Source: [Clostridium] symbiosum | GTDB taxonomy: Bacteria; Bacillota; Clostridia; Lachnospirales; Lachnospiraceae | Assembly (NCBI GenBank): GCA_021769625.1 | Contig: JAETSN010000005.1 | Location: forward strand, 21,368 to 85,367 | DNA: 64,000 bases | Reading direction: 5' to 3' | Part shown: positions 1-9,337 of the stretch, piece after piece | How the letters are laid out: each line of letters opens with the position of its first letter | How positions within the stretch are numbered: position 1 is the first letter of the stretch | Notes under the pieces: generated by a model | The model's input: only the letters and a program-made list of their open reading frames with translations | Database searches by the model: none | What the model was told of the DNA's origin: nothing | Program-made: the position numbers and the translations under genes

Positions 1-122
1 AGAAGCAGACAGAACAGACAGACAGAATCCGCGCCGCCGGACAACCCCAGCAAAATCCTGTCACCCTTCCGGATCAACTTTTCTCTTTCAATAAATTCCT
101 TAACCTTTTCCCGTGTACCCAT
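1..122 (-). CDS. tilS: tRNA(Ile)-lysidine synthase TilS, N-terminal fragment (runs off window)
   Basis: Minus-strand translation from 122: MGTREKVKEFIEREKLIRKGDRILLGLSGGADSVCLFCLL, containing the PP-loop SGGxDS motif; sits next to spoIIE as in the B. subtilis order. Confidence 0.8.
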   Translation of the reverse strand, partial: MGTREKVKEFIEREKLIRKGDRILLGLSGGADSVCLFCLL

Positions 123-190
123 TCCTTAACTTTATAGTAAACATCCCAAAAAAGCAAGCATTTCCTACAGTACTCAGTCCCCTTCATCTT

Positions 191-1378
191 TTACCTCGTC
201 CTCTCCCAAAATCCGGTCACCAGCACGGTCATATCGTCCCGCACCTCCCCCTTGCACTGCCCCAGCACATAGCCCAGGATATCATTCGCCAGTTCACTGG
301 GATTTTTGCTCTGGAACCGGCTGATGATCTCCGGCAGAGCCGCCTCTCCGACTCCTTGATTCAAAGCATCCACCACGCCGTCCGACAGCAGGATGATATA
401 ATCCCCGTCCTCCAGATATCTGGTCACCGACTCGCTCTCCGGCTCCTCGATCAGCCCCAGCGGCAGATTCCGGGAGGAGATCTGCTCCACCAGGTTATCA
501 CGTTTCAGATAGGAGGGCGCCGCCCCCACCTTGCAGAAATGGCAGGTCCCCCGGTACAGGTCGATACTGCAGCAATCTATCGTGGACGTATTTTGCTCTG
601 CACCGCCGGTCAGCAGGACGCCGTTCACAAGCCGTATCGCAGCCTCCGCGGAAAATCCCGCCTCCAGAAAGCGCTGCATCAGATCCACCACCGTGGCGCT
701 GCTCTTTAGCGCGCTCTCCCCGGCGCCCATACCGTCGGAGAGCAGGATCGCCACGCTCCCCTCCCCATGCTCAAAGCTCTCAAAATTGTCCCCGGAAACC
801 GTCTCGGCCTGCTTGATCGCCTTTGCGCTTCCGGTCAGAACATGATAGGAGGGTTCCTCCTGAAACAGATAAGTCCCCCACTCCTGGGACAGGAAAAAAC
901 TGCAGTTCCGATGGGGTACAAGCCGCATGTCCAGAAGTACCGACAAAAGCCCCGCCGCATCCTCCGAGGAAATACTGACTGCCTTCAGCGTCCTGAGCTG
1001 TATACTGTACTGTCTGTGGCCGTCTCCCGCCCGTATGTAAAAAAGATCTCCCACAAGGATACCTTCCGTCCTCATTTCCCGCACCAGCTGCCGGTATTTT
1101 TTCTCGCTGATCCTCTCCACGCTCCTCTCCTGCCCGGCAATGTCGGAAAGCATGCGGGACATTTCCTGAAGCTGTCCGGCAAATACCGCCCTCTGTTCCG
1201 AGAGCTGCCTCTCCCACAGGATCAATTGCCTCTCTCCCTCCGTATATCCTTTTTTTTCACTTTCCGCTTCTGTCGTAAAGCTCTGAAAGGTATCCGCCAG
1301 TTCCCGGAATGAATCCGCATATTCCATCAGCCTCTGCCTTTCATAGTCCTGTATCATGGATGTTTCCATCATCATCAC
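191..1378 (-). CDS. spoIIE: SpoIIE-family PP2C serine phosphatase, short form without N-terminal membrane domain
   Basis: C-terminal PPM phosphatase motifs (LLSDGMGAGESALKSS, LSDGVVDAL, RDDMTVLV); neighbours tilS and divIC. Confidence 0.85.
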   Translation of the reverse strand: MMMMETSMIQDYERQRLMEYADSFRELADTFQSFTTEAESEKKGYTEGERQLILWERQLSEQRAVFAGQLQEMSRMLSDIAGQERSVERISEKKYRQLVREMRTEGILVGDLFYIRAGDGHRQYSIQLRTLKAVSISSEDAAGLLSVLLDMRLVPHRNCSFFLSQEWGTYLFQEEPSYHVLTGSAKAIKQAETVSGDNFESFEHGEGSVAILLSDGMGAGESALKSSATVVDLMQRFLEAGFSAEAAIRLVNGVLLTGGAEQNTSTIDCCSIDLYRGTCHFCKVGAAPSYLKRDNLVEQISSRNLPLGLIEEPESESVTRYLEDGDYIILLSDGVVDALNQGVGEAALPEIISRFQSKNPSELANDILGYVLGQCKGEVRDDMTVLVTGFWERTR

Positions 1379-1401
1379 TCCTTCCTGTTTTTTGTGTGAT
1401 G

Positions 1402-1468
1402 ATTATAGACATATTCCCGGCACGATGTTTGTCAAAATCGCACCCGGACTTTCGGGTTTTTTCCGACA
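1402..1468 (-). promoter_or_regulatory. Putative Spo0A-type spoIIE promoter: TTGACA-N22-TATAAT with 0A-like boxes
   Basis: Minus strand TTGACA (1435-1430), 22-bp spacer, TATAAT (1407-1402); 0A-like TGTCGGA (1468-1462) and, on the + strand, TGTCAAA overlapping the -35. Confidence 0.5.
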
Positions 1469-1524
1469 AGAACCGCACAGGAACTTCATGCAGAACATTA
1501 TGAAAGGGTATTTTTCCATTAAAA

Positions 1525-1548
1525 AAGCTGTCCGTTGCCGAACAGCTT
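1525..1548 (-). terminator. Rho-independent terminator downstream of divIC
   Basis: Minus strand AAGCTGTTCGGCAACGGACAGCTTTTTT. Confidence 0.8.
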
Positions 1549-1906
1549 ATTCTCCTTCCGTCTTAAAAACAATCTCATCTTCATACACAAGCCCTAACTT
1601 TTCTTTTGCCATGTCTTCAATATATTTCTGAGTCTGTGTATATTTCTCATATTCTCTGATCTCTTCCGCCCTTGCCTCTTCCTGGTCTATCTTCTCCTGC
1701 AGCTCTTCCTGCCTTGCCGCGTAAACCGCCTGTTTTTCCCTCAGCTCTCCTTTTCGGATGTTCACCACCACGATCAGCATGAGCAGTACCAGCGTGACGA
1801 GCATCATGGCAAACTTATTCTGTTTTCTTTTCTGGTATGCCACCCGTCTGCGTGCCATCCTGCTCTCCCTCCATCCTGTTCCCGACTGAACAAAAATACA
1901 GATCAC
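1547..1906 (-). CDS. divIC: Septum formation initiator family protein (DivIC/FtsB)
   Basis: Small protein with one TM and a coiled coil; position between yabQ and spoIIE. Confidence 0.75.
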   Translation of the reverse strand: MICIFVQSGTGWRESRMARRRVAYQKRKQNKFAMMLVTLVLLMLIVVVNIRKGELREKQAVYAARQEELQEKIDQEEARAEEIREYEKYTQTQKYIEDMAKEKLGLVYEDEIVFKTEGE

Positions 1907-1908
1907 CC

Positions 1909-2421
1909 TTAATGTTTACATAATAATATTCTAATCATTTTCCGAAACACCGTCAACTTCTTTTTTATCATTCTGTAAAAAAACCTGCATTTCCTGCCTA
2001 AAAGAACTTTCAGGGCATAACATTTCGATGCTGCGGCTTTCTTCGGCTTTTCCAGAACACCCCCTGCTTTTTTTCCGGCTTTTTCTGCGGCTCTGAAGGC
2101 TCCGGTTTTTGTTTTATTCAGCAGTTTTGAGCTGTATTTCACAAAAAAGGCTCCGACGGAAACCGTATAGAGGAAAATCCCGATGCACACCCCCAGTATC
2201 GTATAAAAACGCAGATGCCCGTTATGGTATTCATAGAGCATTAGAAACGCCCTGACCCCCACCCAGAGCCAGTACAAAAAGTCCTCAAACGCCATGGCCA
2301 GCCCGTTATGTCCCACCACTCTCCTGAAAATGCGGAGCAGATCATAAGCAAAAGCTATTTCAATCCCGAAATAAGCAGCATACAGGAACAGAACAAACTC
2401 AGTCGTCACCAGTTCACTCAT
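1909..2421 (-). CDS. yabQ: Spore cortex biosynthesis protein YabQ
   Basis: Multi-TM 170-aa protein in the conserved yabP-yabQ-divIC-spoIIE order. Confidence 0.75.
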   Translation of the reverse strand: MSELVTTEFVLFLYAAYFGIEIAFAYDLLRIFRRVVGHNGLAMAFEDFLYWLWVGVRAFLMLYEYHNGHLRFYTILGVCIGIFLYTVSVGAFFVKYSSKLLNKTKTGAFRAAEKAGKKAGGVLEKPKKAAASKCYALKVLLGRKCRFFYRMIKKKLTVFRKMIRILLCKH

Positions 2422-2441
2422 ATCGGCTTTCCCCTTTTTCC

Positions 2442-2774
2442 TTATTGAAACAATCTGGCAAAAAAGGACTCCGTTTTTTCTCTCGCACCTGATGTATCCG
2501 AGTAAGTCAGCGAATCCACGCTGCCGTCCACATCCACTTCGCCTTTATCTAAAGAAAGCCTGCTGACATGGAGTTCCGACCCCTTAATCATCAGCATTCC
2601 CTGCTCTGTCTCAAGCAACACTTCATTGATATCAAAGGAAAGCACATCATTGACACCTGTGATCGTACAGGTTTTTCTTCCGGTCAGCACGATCTTATGG
2701 GTCCGTAGCTGCCCTCTGGCATAACTGCTGCCATGTCCGTTATTATTATTAAAGCTGCCGCTTAAATCTTCCAT
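2442..2774 (-). CDS. yabP: Sporulation protein YabP
   Basis: HKIVLTGRKTCTITGVNDVLSFDINEVLLETEQGMLMIKGSELHVSRLSLDKGEVDVDGSVDSLTYSD is typical of YabP. Confidence 0.85.
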   Translation of the reverse strand: MEDLSGSFNNNNGHGSSYARGQLRTHKIVLTGRKTCTITGVNDVLSFDINEVLLETEQGMLMIKGSELHVSRLSLDKGEVDVDGSVDSLTYSDTSGAREKTESFFARLFQ

Positions 2775-2937
2775 CCCGTTCCTCCCCTGATATAAACTCG
2801 AAAATCCAGACGCTGCGCCCTAGCCGCGCTTTGCATAGCCTGATATATCTGTCACGCAGCCGCCTGATCTCCCCTTGACATAATATATGAACGGGACGTC
2901 CATCTGATACCAGAATTTTACAGATTTTTCCGGGCGC

Positions 2938-3195
2938 TTATATATAGCGGTACATCTCCTTTGCCTCTTCCTTACGGACCACTTCCGCCACATCAAGCAC
3001 TTCCACCTTAACCTCTTTAGAACCAAACTGAATCGTGATGACATCTCCTGTTTTCACCGCCGTACCTGCCTTGGCAGGTTTGTCATTGATCAGCACCCTC
3101 CCTGCATCGCAGGCCTCATTTGCCACGGTGCGCCTTTTAATAAGCCGCGACACCTTTAAGTATTTATCCAGCCTCATAATAGTTCTCCTTATCAC
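2938..3195 (-). CDS. S4-domain RNA-binding protein (RqcP/YabO-like)
   Basis: MRLDKYLKVSRLIKRRTVANEACDAGRVLINDKPAKAGTAVKTGD S4 domain; yabO position. Confidence 0.85.
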   Translation of the reverse strand: MIRRTIMRLDKYLKVSRLIKRRTVANEACDAGRVLINDKPAKAGTAVKTGDVITIQFGSKEVKVEVLDVAEVVRKEEAKEMYRYI

Positions 3196-3206
3196 CTAAC
3201 AGAAAA

Positions 3207-3235
3207 CCCGGACAGCGCTGCTGCCCGGGCTTTTT
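3207..3235 (-). terminator. Terminator downstream of HU
   Basis: CCCGGGCAGCAGCGCTGTCCGGG followed by TTTT on the minus strand. Confidence 0.7.
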
Positions 3236-3269
3236 CAGTGTGCACAAATTACACATCTTCTCCAGCAAT

Positions 3270-3545
3270 TTATGCGTTCAGCATGTCCTTTAATGCCTTA
3301 CCCGCTTTGAACTTAGGCGCTTTGGATGCAGCAATCTGCATAGCCTTACCAGTCAGAGGGTTACGGCCTTCTCTGGCAGCTCTTTCGGATACCTCAAAAG
3401 TACCGAAACCTACAAGCTGAACTTTTCCGCCCTTCTTTAACTCATCAGCAACTACATCTGTGAAAGCTTTTAATGCCTTCTCGGCATCCTTTTTGGAAAT
3501 TTCAGCCTGATCAGCAATTGCTGCAACTAACTCCATTTTGTTCAT
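3270..3545 (-). CDS. hup: HU family DNA-binding protein
   Basis: MNKMELVAAIADQAEISKKDAEKALKAF...GRNPLTGKAMQIAASKAPKFKAGKALKD. Confidence 0.95.
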   Translation of the reverse strand: MNKMELVAAIADQAEISKKDAEKALKAFTDVVADELKKGGKVQLVGFGTFEVSERAAREGRNPLTGKAMQIAASKAPKFKAGKALKDMLNA

Positions 3546-3776
3546 TTTAAATCCTCCTATTATAACTACAATTGGTTTCTGAAATTTTTCCCTTAAAATA
3601 AAGCTTTTCCCGGAAAAAACGTCTCTACATATTTATAGTGGTTTTTCCCCTGTTTGTCAAGGATTTTATAGATATTTCAGAGTTTTTTTCCCGTCCCCGG
3701 CATTTTCCCCAAAAGGGTGAGGGCCTGCCCGGAAAAAAGCAGGTCCCCACAGGAAAATAATGTTATGCTGCCACTC

Positions 3777-4796
3777 TTATGCCTTCTTACTTTCTTTAAT
3801 TTTGGCAAACACTGCCTGCAGAAGAATAAAGAAACATAACAGGATAGCCGTGATGATATTTGCCCAGGAGCTTACCAGCTTGCCGTTGGTCTTCACCAGG
3901 GTTGAAATGGTGCCGTTGATCAGCACGCCCACCAGCGAGCCGAGCACGTTGCCCACGCCGCCGGTCAGCAGCGTTCCGCCGATGACCGAGGACGAAATCG
4001 CATCCATCTCAAGGCCAGTGGCCTGCGTCGTCGTACCGCACATGGTATTTAAGCAATAGCAGATGCCGCCGATGGATGTCAGAAAGCTGCTCAGCGTATA
4101 GGTGAGCAGTTTTGTTTTTCTCACATTCAGCCCCATCAGCGTCGCGGAGACCTGATTGCCGCCCACCGCATAGATGCTCCTGCCGAATTTCGTATATTTC
4201 AGCATCAGATAAACCAAAACTACTACAAGCAGAGCCACCACAACTGTCGGGCGGATAAAGGGCACCTGATAAATACCCTTCTTGTTCTCATATCCGCCGA
4301 ACGGAATATTGATCTTCGCGTTGGAGATCGCCGTAAAGAGCTGATCTGAAACGATACTCACCTGATCCTTACAGATCACAGCCGTCATGCCTCTGGCAAA
4401 GAACATTCCCGCCATCGTCACGATAAAGGGCTGGATCTCCAGATAAGCCACGCAGAATCCCTGCACCAGGCCGAATACAACGCCGATGATCAGTACCATG
4501 ATCATGAGCACCGGACTCTTCATACCCCATGTCTCCATACCCACCGCCAGAAACATACAGTCCATGGCGATCAGGGAGCCTACGGAGATATCGATGCCGC
4601 CTGTCAGCATCACGCAGGTCATCCCTGCCGCGACAGCGATCAGGCCCGCATTGTTGATCAGCACGTTCAAAAATGTCTGAAAATGGGTAAATCCCTTGTC
4701 TGCATATATAATGCAGCCGCCCAGATACATGAGGACGAACAATATCACCGTAATGGCAAGCAATATATTATTTCCACCGATTTTCAATTTTTTCAT
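3777..4796 (-). CDS. Sugar ABC transporter permease, YjfF-like (galactofuranose/arabinose class)
   Basis: RbsC-type permease motifs (GGIDISVGS..., YAVGGN); fourth gene of a ytfQRT-yjfF-like operon. Confidence 0.85.
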   Translation of the reverse strand: MKKLKIGGNNILLAITVILFVLMYLGGCIIYADKGFTHFQTFLNVLINNAGLIAVAAGMTCVMLTGGIDISVGSLIAMDCMFLAVGMETWGMKSPVLMIMVLIIGVVFGLVQGFCVAYLEIQPFIVTMAGMFFARGMTAVICKDQVSIVSDQLFTAISNAKINIPFGGYENKKGIYQVPFIRPTVVVALLVVVLVYLMLKYTKFGRSIYAVGGNQVSATLMGLNVRKTKLLTYTLSSFLTSIGGICYCLNTMCGTTTQATGLEMDAISSSVIGGTLLTGGVGNVLGSLVGVLINGTISTLVKTNGKLVSSWANIITAILLCFFILLQAVFAKIKESKKA

Positions 4797-5860
4797 GCCT
4801 GTACCGCCTCCTTTGCTGCTGCCTTTTTCGCGGACAGTTTTTTGAAATATGCTTTCACGGGCTCAGACTGGATGACTACGATCAAAATGACCACGATGGC
4901 CTTAAATACAGGCGCCTGCGCGGAGGAAACACCCAGCGCGTACAGTGTCGTGGTGATCGCCTGAATCGTGTAGGCGCCGATGATGGAACCGGCAAGATTA
5001 AATTTGCCGCCGCCAAGGCTGTTGCCGCCGAGTGCCACCGCAAGGATAGCGTCCAGCTCCATGTTCAGACCGATGTTATTGGTATCCGCAGAGTAGATCC
5101 TGCAGGTTGCTACCAGGCCGGAAATACCTGCGCACAGGCCGCAGATCACATAGCACAGAAGAATGATCTTCGCGGAGTTGAATCCGGAGATTCTGGAAGC
5201 TTTTTTATTAATGCCGACACTCTGGATATATGTGCCGAGTGCCGTCACCCTCAAAACAACAGCTGCTATCGCAACACAGACCGCCGCAATGATGATCGGC
5301 GTCGGGATAATGCCGCAGTACCCGCCGAAGAACTGGAAGGAGGGCACACGCACATACACGATATTGCTGTTGCACAGAAGAAGTCCTATCGCCCTGCCCG
5401 CAGACCAGAGGATCAGCGTCGCTACCATCGGCTGGATGTTCATATATGCCACCAAAAACCCGTTGAACAGGCCGCAGACGCATGCGATCGCGATGCCTGC
5501 CAGCATGCCCACCCAGAGGGGCACATTATATTCACTTACGTTCGTCACGCCGTAACCTGCCAGCAGCATACAGCACAGGCCGCCGGACAGACTCATCACA
5601 GATCCCACCGAGATATCCGTACCGGCGGAAGCCGATACGACGAGGGTCATGCCGATCGCGAGAATAGCCACTTCGCTGCCCCTGTTCAATACGTCGATCA
5701 GACGTCCGTAAAGGATGCCGTTATTGATGCTGATCGTAAAGAAACTAAGGGGCGGATTCCCGCTGGCGATATCGTAGATCACATTGATCATCATCACCAG
5801 GATCATACTGAAGATCGGCAGGAACAGTTTCATTTTTGTAATCTTTTTTATCTTATCCAT
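4793..5860 (-). CDS. Sugar ABC transporter permease, YtfT-like
   Basis: RbsC-type permease (GTDISVGSVMSLSGG); overlaps the next gene by 4 nt. Confidence 0.85.
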   Translation of the reverse strand: MDKIKKITKMKLFLPIFSMILVMMINVIYDIASGNPPLSFFTISINNGILYGRLIDVLNRGSEVAILAIGMTLVVSASAGTDISVGSVMSLSGGLCCMLLAGYGVTNVSEYNVPLWVGMLAGIAIACVCGLFNGFLVAYMNIQPMVATLILWSAGRAIGLLLCNSNIVYVRVPSFQFFGGYCGIIPTPIIIAAVCVAIAAVVLRVTALGTYIQSVGINKKASRISGFNSAKIILLCYVICGLCAGISGLVATCRIYSADTNNIGLNMELDAILAVALGGNSLGGGKFNLAGSIIGAYTIQAITTTLYALGVSSAQAPVFKAIVVILIVVIQSEPVKAYFKKLSAKKAAAKEAVQA

Positions 5861-7377
5861 TATTTGGCACCTCCTGCGATCGCTTTCATCACACCTTCCT
5901 GAGACAATTCCTCACCGCTGATCTCACCGACCTTGGAGCCGTCTCTAAGTACTGCCATGCGGTTGCAGGTCCTGAGCATCTCCTCGATCTCGGAAGAGAT
6001 AAAGATAACGCTCGTTCCCTCTTCCGCCAGTTTGATCACCAGTTTCTGGATCTCTGTCTTTGTCCCGATATCGATACCGCGGGTGGGCTCATCGAGGATC
6101 AGGAAATCCGGATTTGTCGCAAGCCATCTCGCCAGTATGACCTTCTGCTGGTTGCCGCCGGAGAGCTGTTTGATCAGGGTTTCCCTGCTGGCAGTCTTGA
6201 TCTGCAGCATTTCGATAAATTTGTCTGCGATCTCAATCTGTTTCGCCATCGGTATCTTCTTAAAGATGCCCAGTTTTGCCTGCATCGCGAGAATGATATT
6301 CTCCCGCACGGACAGATCCCCGATAATGCCTTCCGCCTTTCTGTCATCCGGCAGAAGTCCCATGCCGAGGTTCATGGCATCGATCGGATTCTTGATCGTC
6401 ACTTCTTTTTCTTTTACTTTCAGCGTACCGGTCTGCGCCCTGTCCGCGCCGTAGATCACGCGCGCCAGCTCGCTCCTGCCGCTTCCGAGAAGCCCGGTCA
6501 GGCCGATCACTTCCCCTTTATGTATCTCCAGATCAAACGGCTTGATCGTGCCGGCATGGCTCAGTCCCTTCGCATCGATCACAAGAGGCTCCTTCGACTT
6601 ATCGCCGCTGCATTCCGGCTTGATATTTGCCAGATCATCAAAGTCTTTCCCCATCATTGCCGCAACCAGTTTCACACGGGGCAATTCTTCGATACTGTAT
6701 TCTCCTACCAGTGTACCGTTTCGAAGCACCGTGATGCCGTCACAGACCTCGTAAACCTGCTCCAGAAAATGGGTTACGAAAACGATACCGACGCCCTGCC
6801 CGCGAAGCCTTCTCATCATACCGAAAAGCTTTGCCACCTCGTTGTCATCCAGTGAGGAGGTGGGCTCATCCAGAATAAGGACTTTACAGTCCATATCCAC
6901 CGCCCGGGCGATCGCTATCATCTGCTGCAGAGCCAGTGAATATTCTTCCAGATTCTGTGTCACATCCACATCCAGAGCCAGGTCCTTCATCAGCTTTGCC
7001 GCCATTTCATTCATTTTTTTTCTGTTTACCGTCCCGATCTTTGTCATTGGCTCCCTGCCGATGAACAGATTCTCCGCCACGGAAAGGTTCGGACAAAGAT
7101 TTACTTCCTGATAAACTGTGGAGATCCCTCTTTTCTGGGCATCCATCGTATCCTTATTCACGATCGGACCATCGATGCCGTCCAGATAGATCTCTCCCGC
7201 CTCAAACTTGTTTACCCCGGTAAGACATTTGATCAGCGTGGACTTCCCGGCCCCATTTTCTCCCATGAGTGCACGGATCTCACCCTTTTTCAGATGGAAA
7301 TCCACATTTTCCAACGCTTTTACACCGGGGAAAGTCATACAGATTCCTTTCATACTCAAAACAACATTATTTTCCAT
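5860..7377 (-). CDS. Sugar ABC transporter ATP-binding protein, YtfR-like, two NBDs; start set at MENNVVLSMKG
   Basis: Walker A GENGAGKST, signature LSGGNQQK, GLLGSGRSELARVIYG; upstream in-frame extension unlikely to be coding. Confidence 0.9.
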   Translation of the reverse strand: MENNVVLSMKGICMTFPGVKALENVDFHLKKGEIRALMGENGAGKSTLIKCLTGVNKFEAGEIYLDGIDGPIVNKDTMDAQKRGISTVYQEVNLCPNLSVAENLFIGREPMTKIGTVNRKKMNEMAAKLMKDLALDVDVTQNLEEYSLALQQMIAIARAVDMDCKVLILDEPTSSLDDNEVAKLFGMMRRLRGQGVGIVFVTHFLEQVYEVCDGITVLRNGTLVGEYSIEELPRVKLVAAMMGKDFDDLANIKPECSGDKSKEPLVIDAKGLSHAGTIKPFDLEIHKGEVIGLTGLLGSGRSELARVIYGADRAQTGTLKVKEKEVTIKNPIDAMNLGMGLLPDDRKAEGIIGDLSVRENIILAMQAKLGIFKKIPMAKQIEIADKFIEMLQIKTASRETLIKQLSGGNQQKVILARWLATNPDFLILDEPTRGIDIGTKTEIQKLVIKLAEEGTSVIFISSEIEEMLRTCNRMAVLRDGSKVGEISGEELSQEGVMKAIAGGAK

Positions 7378-7556
7378 GCAGACGTCTCCCTCCAGAGTTT
7401 TCTTCTCAGGTAACGACCCGGTTACCGCCCTGCTATCCCCTGCAGCAACCGGCAATTTCCGTCATAATGCGTAAAGAGGAGAAACCCCAAGTTTCCCCGG
7501 GATATTCTCCCCCTTTACAGTTTTCATTAAATTCCTTTTACTGTTTCTATTGCCTC

Positions 7557-8657
7557 TTAGTAAGCACGGCCGTCCAGAACTTCCTGGCTCATGGTGATCG
7601 CATAAGCGCTCTCAATACCGGGTGCTACGAAAGCTTCATCTTCAACCAGTGTCCAGGCGTCAACTTCTTCGCCCGCTTCCAGCTTCTTAACAACTTCCTC
7701 AGCAAAACCTGCCTGCAGAGGGTTACACTCTACGTTACATGTGATCTTGCCGTCCAGTGTATACTGAAGTCCGTCGTGTGTAGCGTCGAAGGAGATGATC
7801 TGTACATCGCCGTCAACACCGTATGTAATGCCCGCTGCATCCATCGCGTCCATCGCGCCGTATGCTTCGTTATCGTTCTGACATACAACTACGTTGAAGT
7901 TGCCTGCGCCGTATGTCTTGATGAAAGATTCCATAACTTCCTGGCCGCCTGCCTGTGTGAAGTCACCGGACTGGGAATCAAGAACCGTCCAGTTGGAGTT
8001 CTTGGCTACAATATTGTTGAAGCCTTCCGTACGTCCCAGAGTTGCGGATGCGCCAACGGAACCTTCGATCACAAGGATATTTGCATCTTCGCCGTTTAAG
8101 TACTCTGCAAGCCAGTTGCCGGCAGCTTCACCTTCAGCGATCATGTCGCAGCCGAGAGCCGTTGTGTACAGAGAAGGATCCGCATCTACCGCACGGTCTA
8201 CGATGAGAACCGGGATACCTGCATCCTGTGCCTCCTGAAGAACTGTGTCCCAGCCTGCGGACTGGATCGGAGCGATACAGATGTAATCAAGTTCCTGCTC
8301 GATGAAACCGCGGACTGTTTCGATCTGAACTGCGTGGTCGTTATCGCAGTCTACGAAAGACAATTCATAGCCGTTTGCTTCACTGAAAGTATCCTGATAG
8401 TTCTTTGTGTTAGCTGCACGCCAGTCAGACTCATGGCCAACCTGCGCAAAACCTACGCTTATAAGCTCGCCGTCTGCTGCCGGAGCCGCTTCCTCTGCGG
8501 GAGCTTCCTCCTCAGCCGGAGCCGCCTCTTCTTCTGCCGGAGCCGCTTCCTCAGCCGGAGCTGCCGCCTCTTCCGCAGGAGCTGCGGAGTTACCGCATGC
8601 AACCAGGCTGGAAACCGTCATTGCAGCAACTAATAATAACGCAATTTTTTTCTTCAT
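7557..8657 (-). CDS. Sugar ABC transporter substrate-binding lipoprotein, YtfQ-like
   Basis: Signal peptide with lipobox SLVACGNS; periplasmic-binding fold (VGFAQVGHESDWRAANT...GWDTVLQEAQDAGIPVLIVDRAV). Confidence 0.9.
   Translation of the reverse strand: MKKKIALLLVAAMTVSSLVACGNSAAPAEEAAAPAEEAAPAEEEAAPAEEEAPAEEAAPAADGELISVGFAQVGHESDWRAANTKNYQDTFSEANGYELSFVDCDNDHAVQIETVRGFIEQELDYICIAPIQSAGWDTVLQEAQDAGIPVLIVDRAVDADPSLYTTALGCDMIAEGEAAGNWLAEYLNGEDANILVIEGSVGASATLGRTEGFNNIVAKNSNWTVLDSQSGDFTQAGGQEVMESFIKTYGAGNFNVVVCQNDNEAYGAMDAMDAAGITYGVDGDVQIISFDATHDGLQYTLDGKITCNVECNPLQAGFAEEVVKKLEAGEEVDAWTLVEDEAFVAPGIESAYAITMSQEVLDGRAY
8478..8586 (-). repeat. In-frame Ala/Pro/Glu linker repeat inside the YtfQ-like SBP
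   Basis: Encodes tandem (E)EAAPAEE units. Confidence 0.7.
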
Positions 8658-9112
8658 TTTCTTTCCTCCCTAATGAATTTTATTTTTTTGCGCCGGAACA
8701 GTATTTTCTGTTTCCGTAAATTTACTCTAACCCATCTGTTTTTCAAAATCAATTCAATTTTGTGCAATTTACCTAATTTCGTTCATCTAAACAATACAAC
8801 TTTTTGTATAATATGACATTTTTAGATACAAATTTTGCTTTTCTTGTTGGATATTTTAAGATTTTGTAGGAATTTTTAAGATTATTGAAGAATCACAGGA
8901 AGTTTTCCAGGCTTATCACCCCTGTAAAGTATATGTTAAATTGACCAAAATAAGAAATATATCCCGAAAAATATTGAATATTTTAAACCTCTCCCGGAGA
9001 AGAAGTAATTTTTCACCTTTCCGGAGGGCTCTCACTTTTTATATTATTTTAATAGAGAGACGGATAGTTCATATTTGTTCAGCCACCAATGTCATTTAGT
9101 TTACAGCTCAAC

Positions 9113-9307
9113 CAGCCGGGAGGGGAATCAAATCCTCAAGGAGCCCCTGCAGCAACGTCGGCACAATTGGCAAATGTGAAATTTAAAAAGCAAAATTTCA
9201 CATGGTATTTTCGAGCCTAGTACCGCTACGTTGCAGCCAGCTCTGTTTCTCAAGAGCTTGAGCGGCGAGCGCGGCGACGGAGGATTTGATTTTCCTCCCG
9301 GCGTCCG
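9113..9307 (+). repeat. Dispersed structured element F1, copy 1
   Basis: CAG-CCGGGAGGGGAATCAAATCCTC ... GAGGATTTGATTTTCCTCCCGG-CGTCCG; arms 9116-9137 and 9280-9301 pair over 22 bp with two G-T(U) wobbles; core AAGGAGCCCC / CGTCGGCAC / GAGCGCGGCGACGGAG. Confidence 0.85.
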
Positions 9308-9337
9308 ACTATCCTAATATTTAAATAAGGAAACACT

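Noticed and set aside
2820-3044. 74-aa minus-strand ORF
   Set aside because: Overlaps the S4-domain gene in another frame; no support.
7269-8099. 276-aa plus-strand ORF
   Set aside because: Spans antisense of two transporter genes and their intergenic gap; not protein-like.
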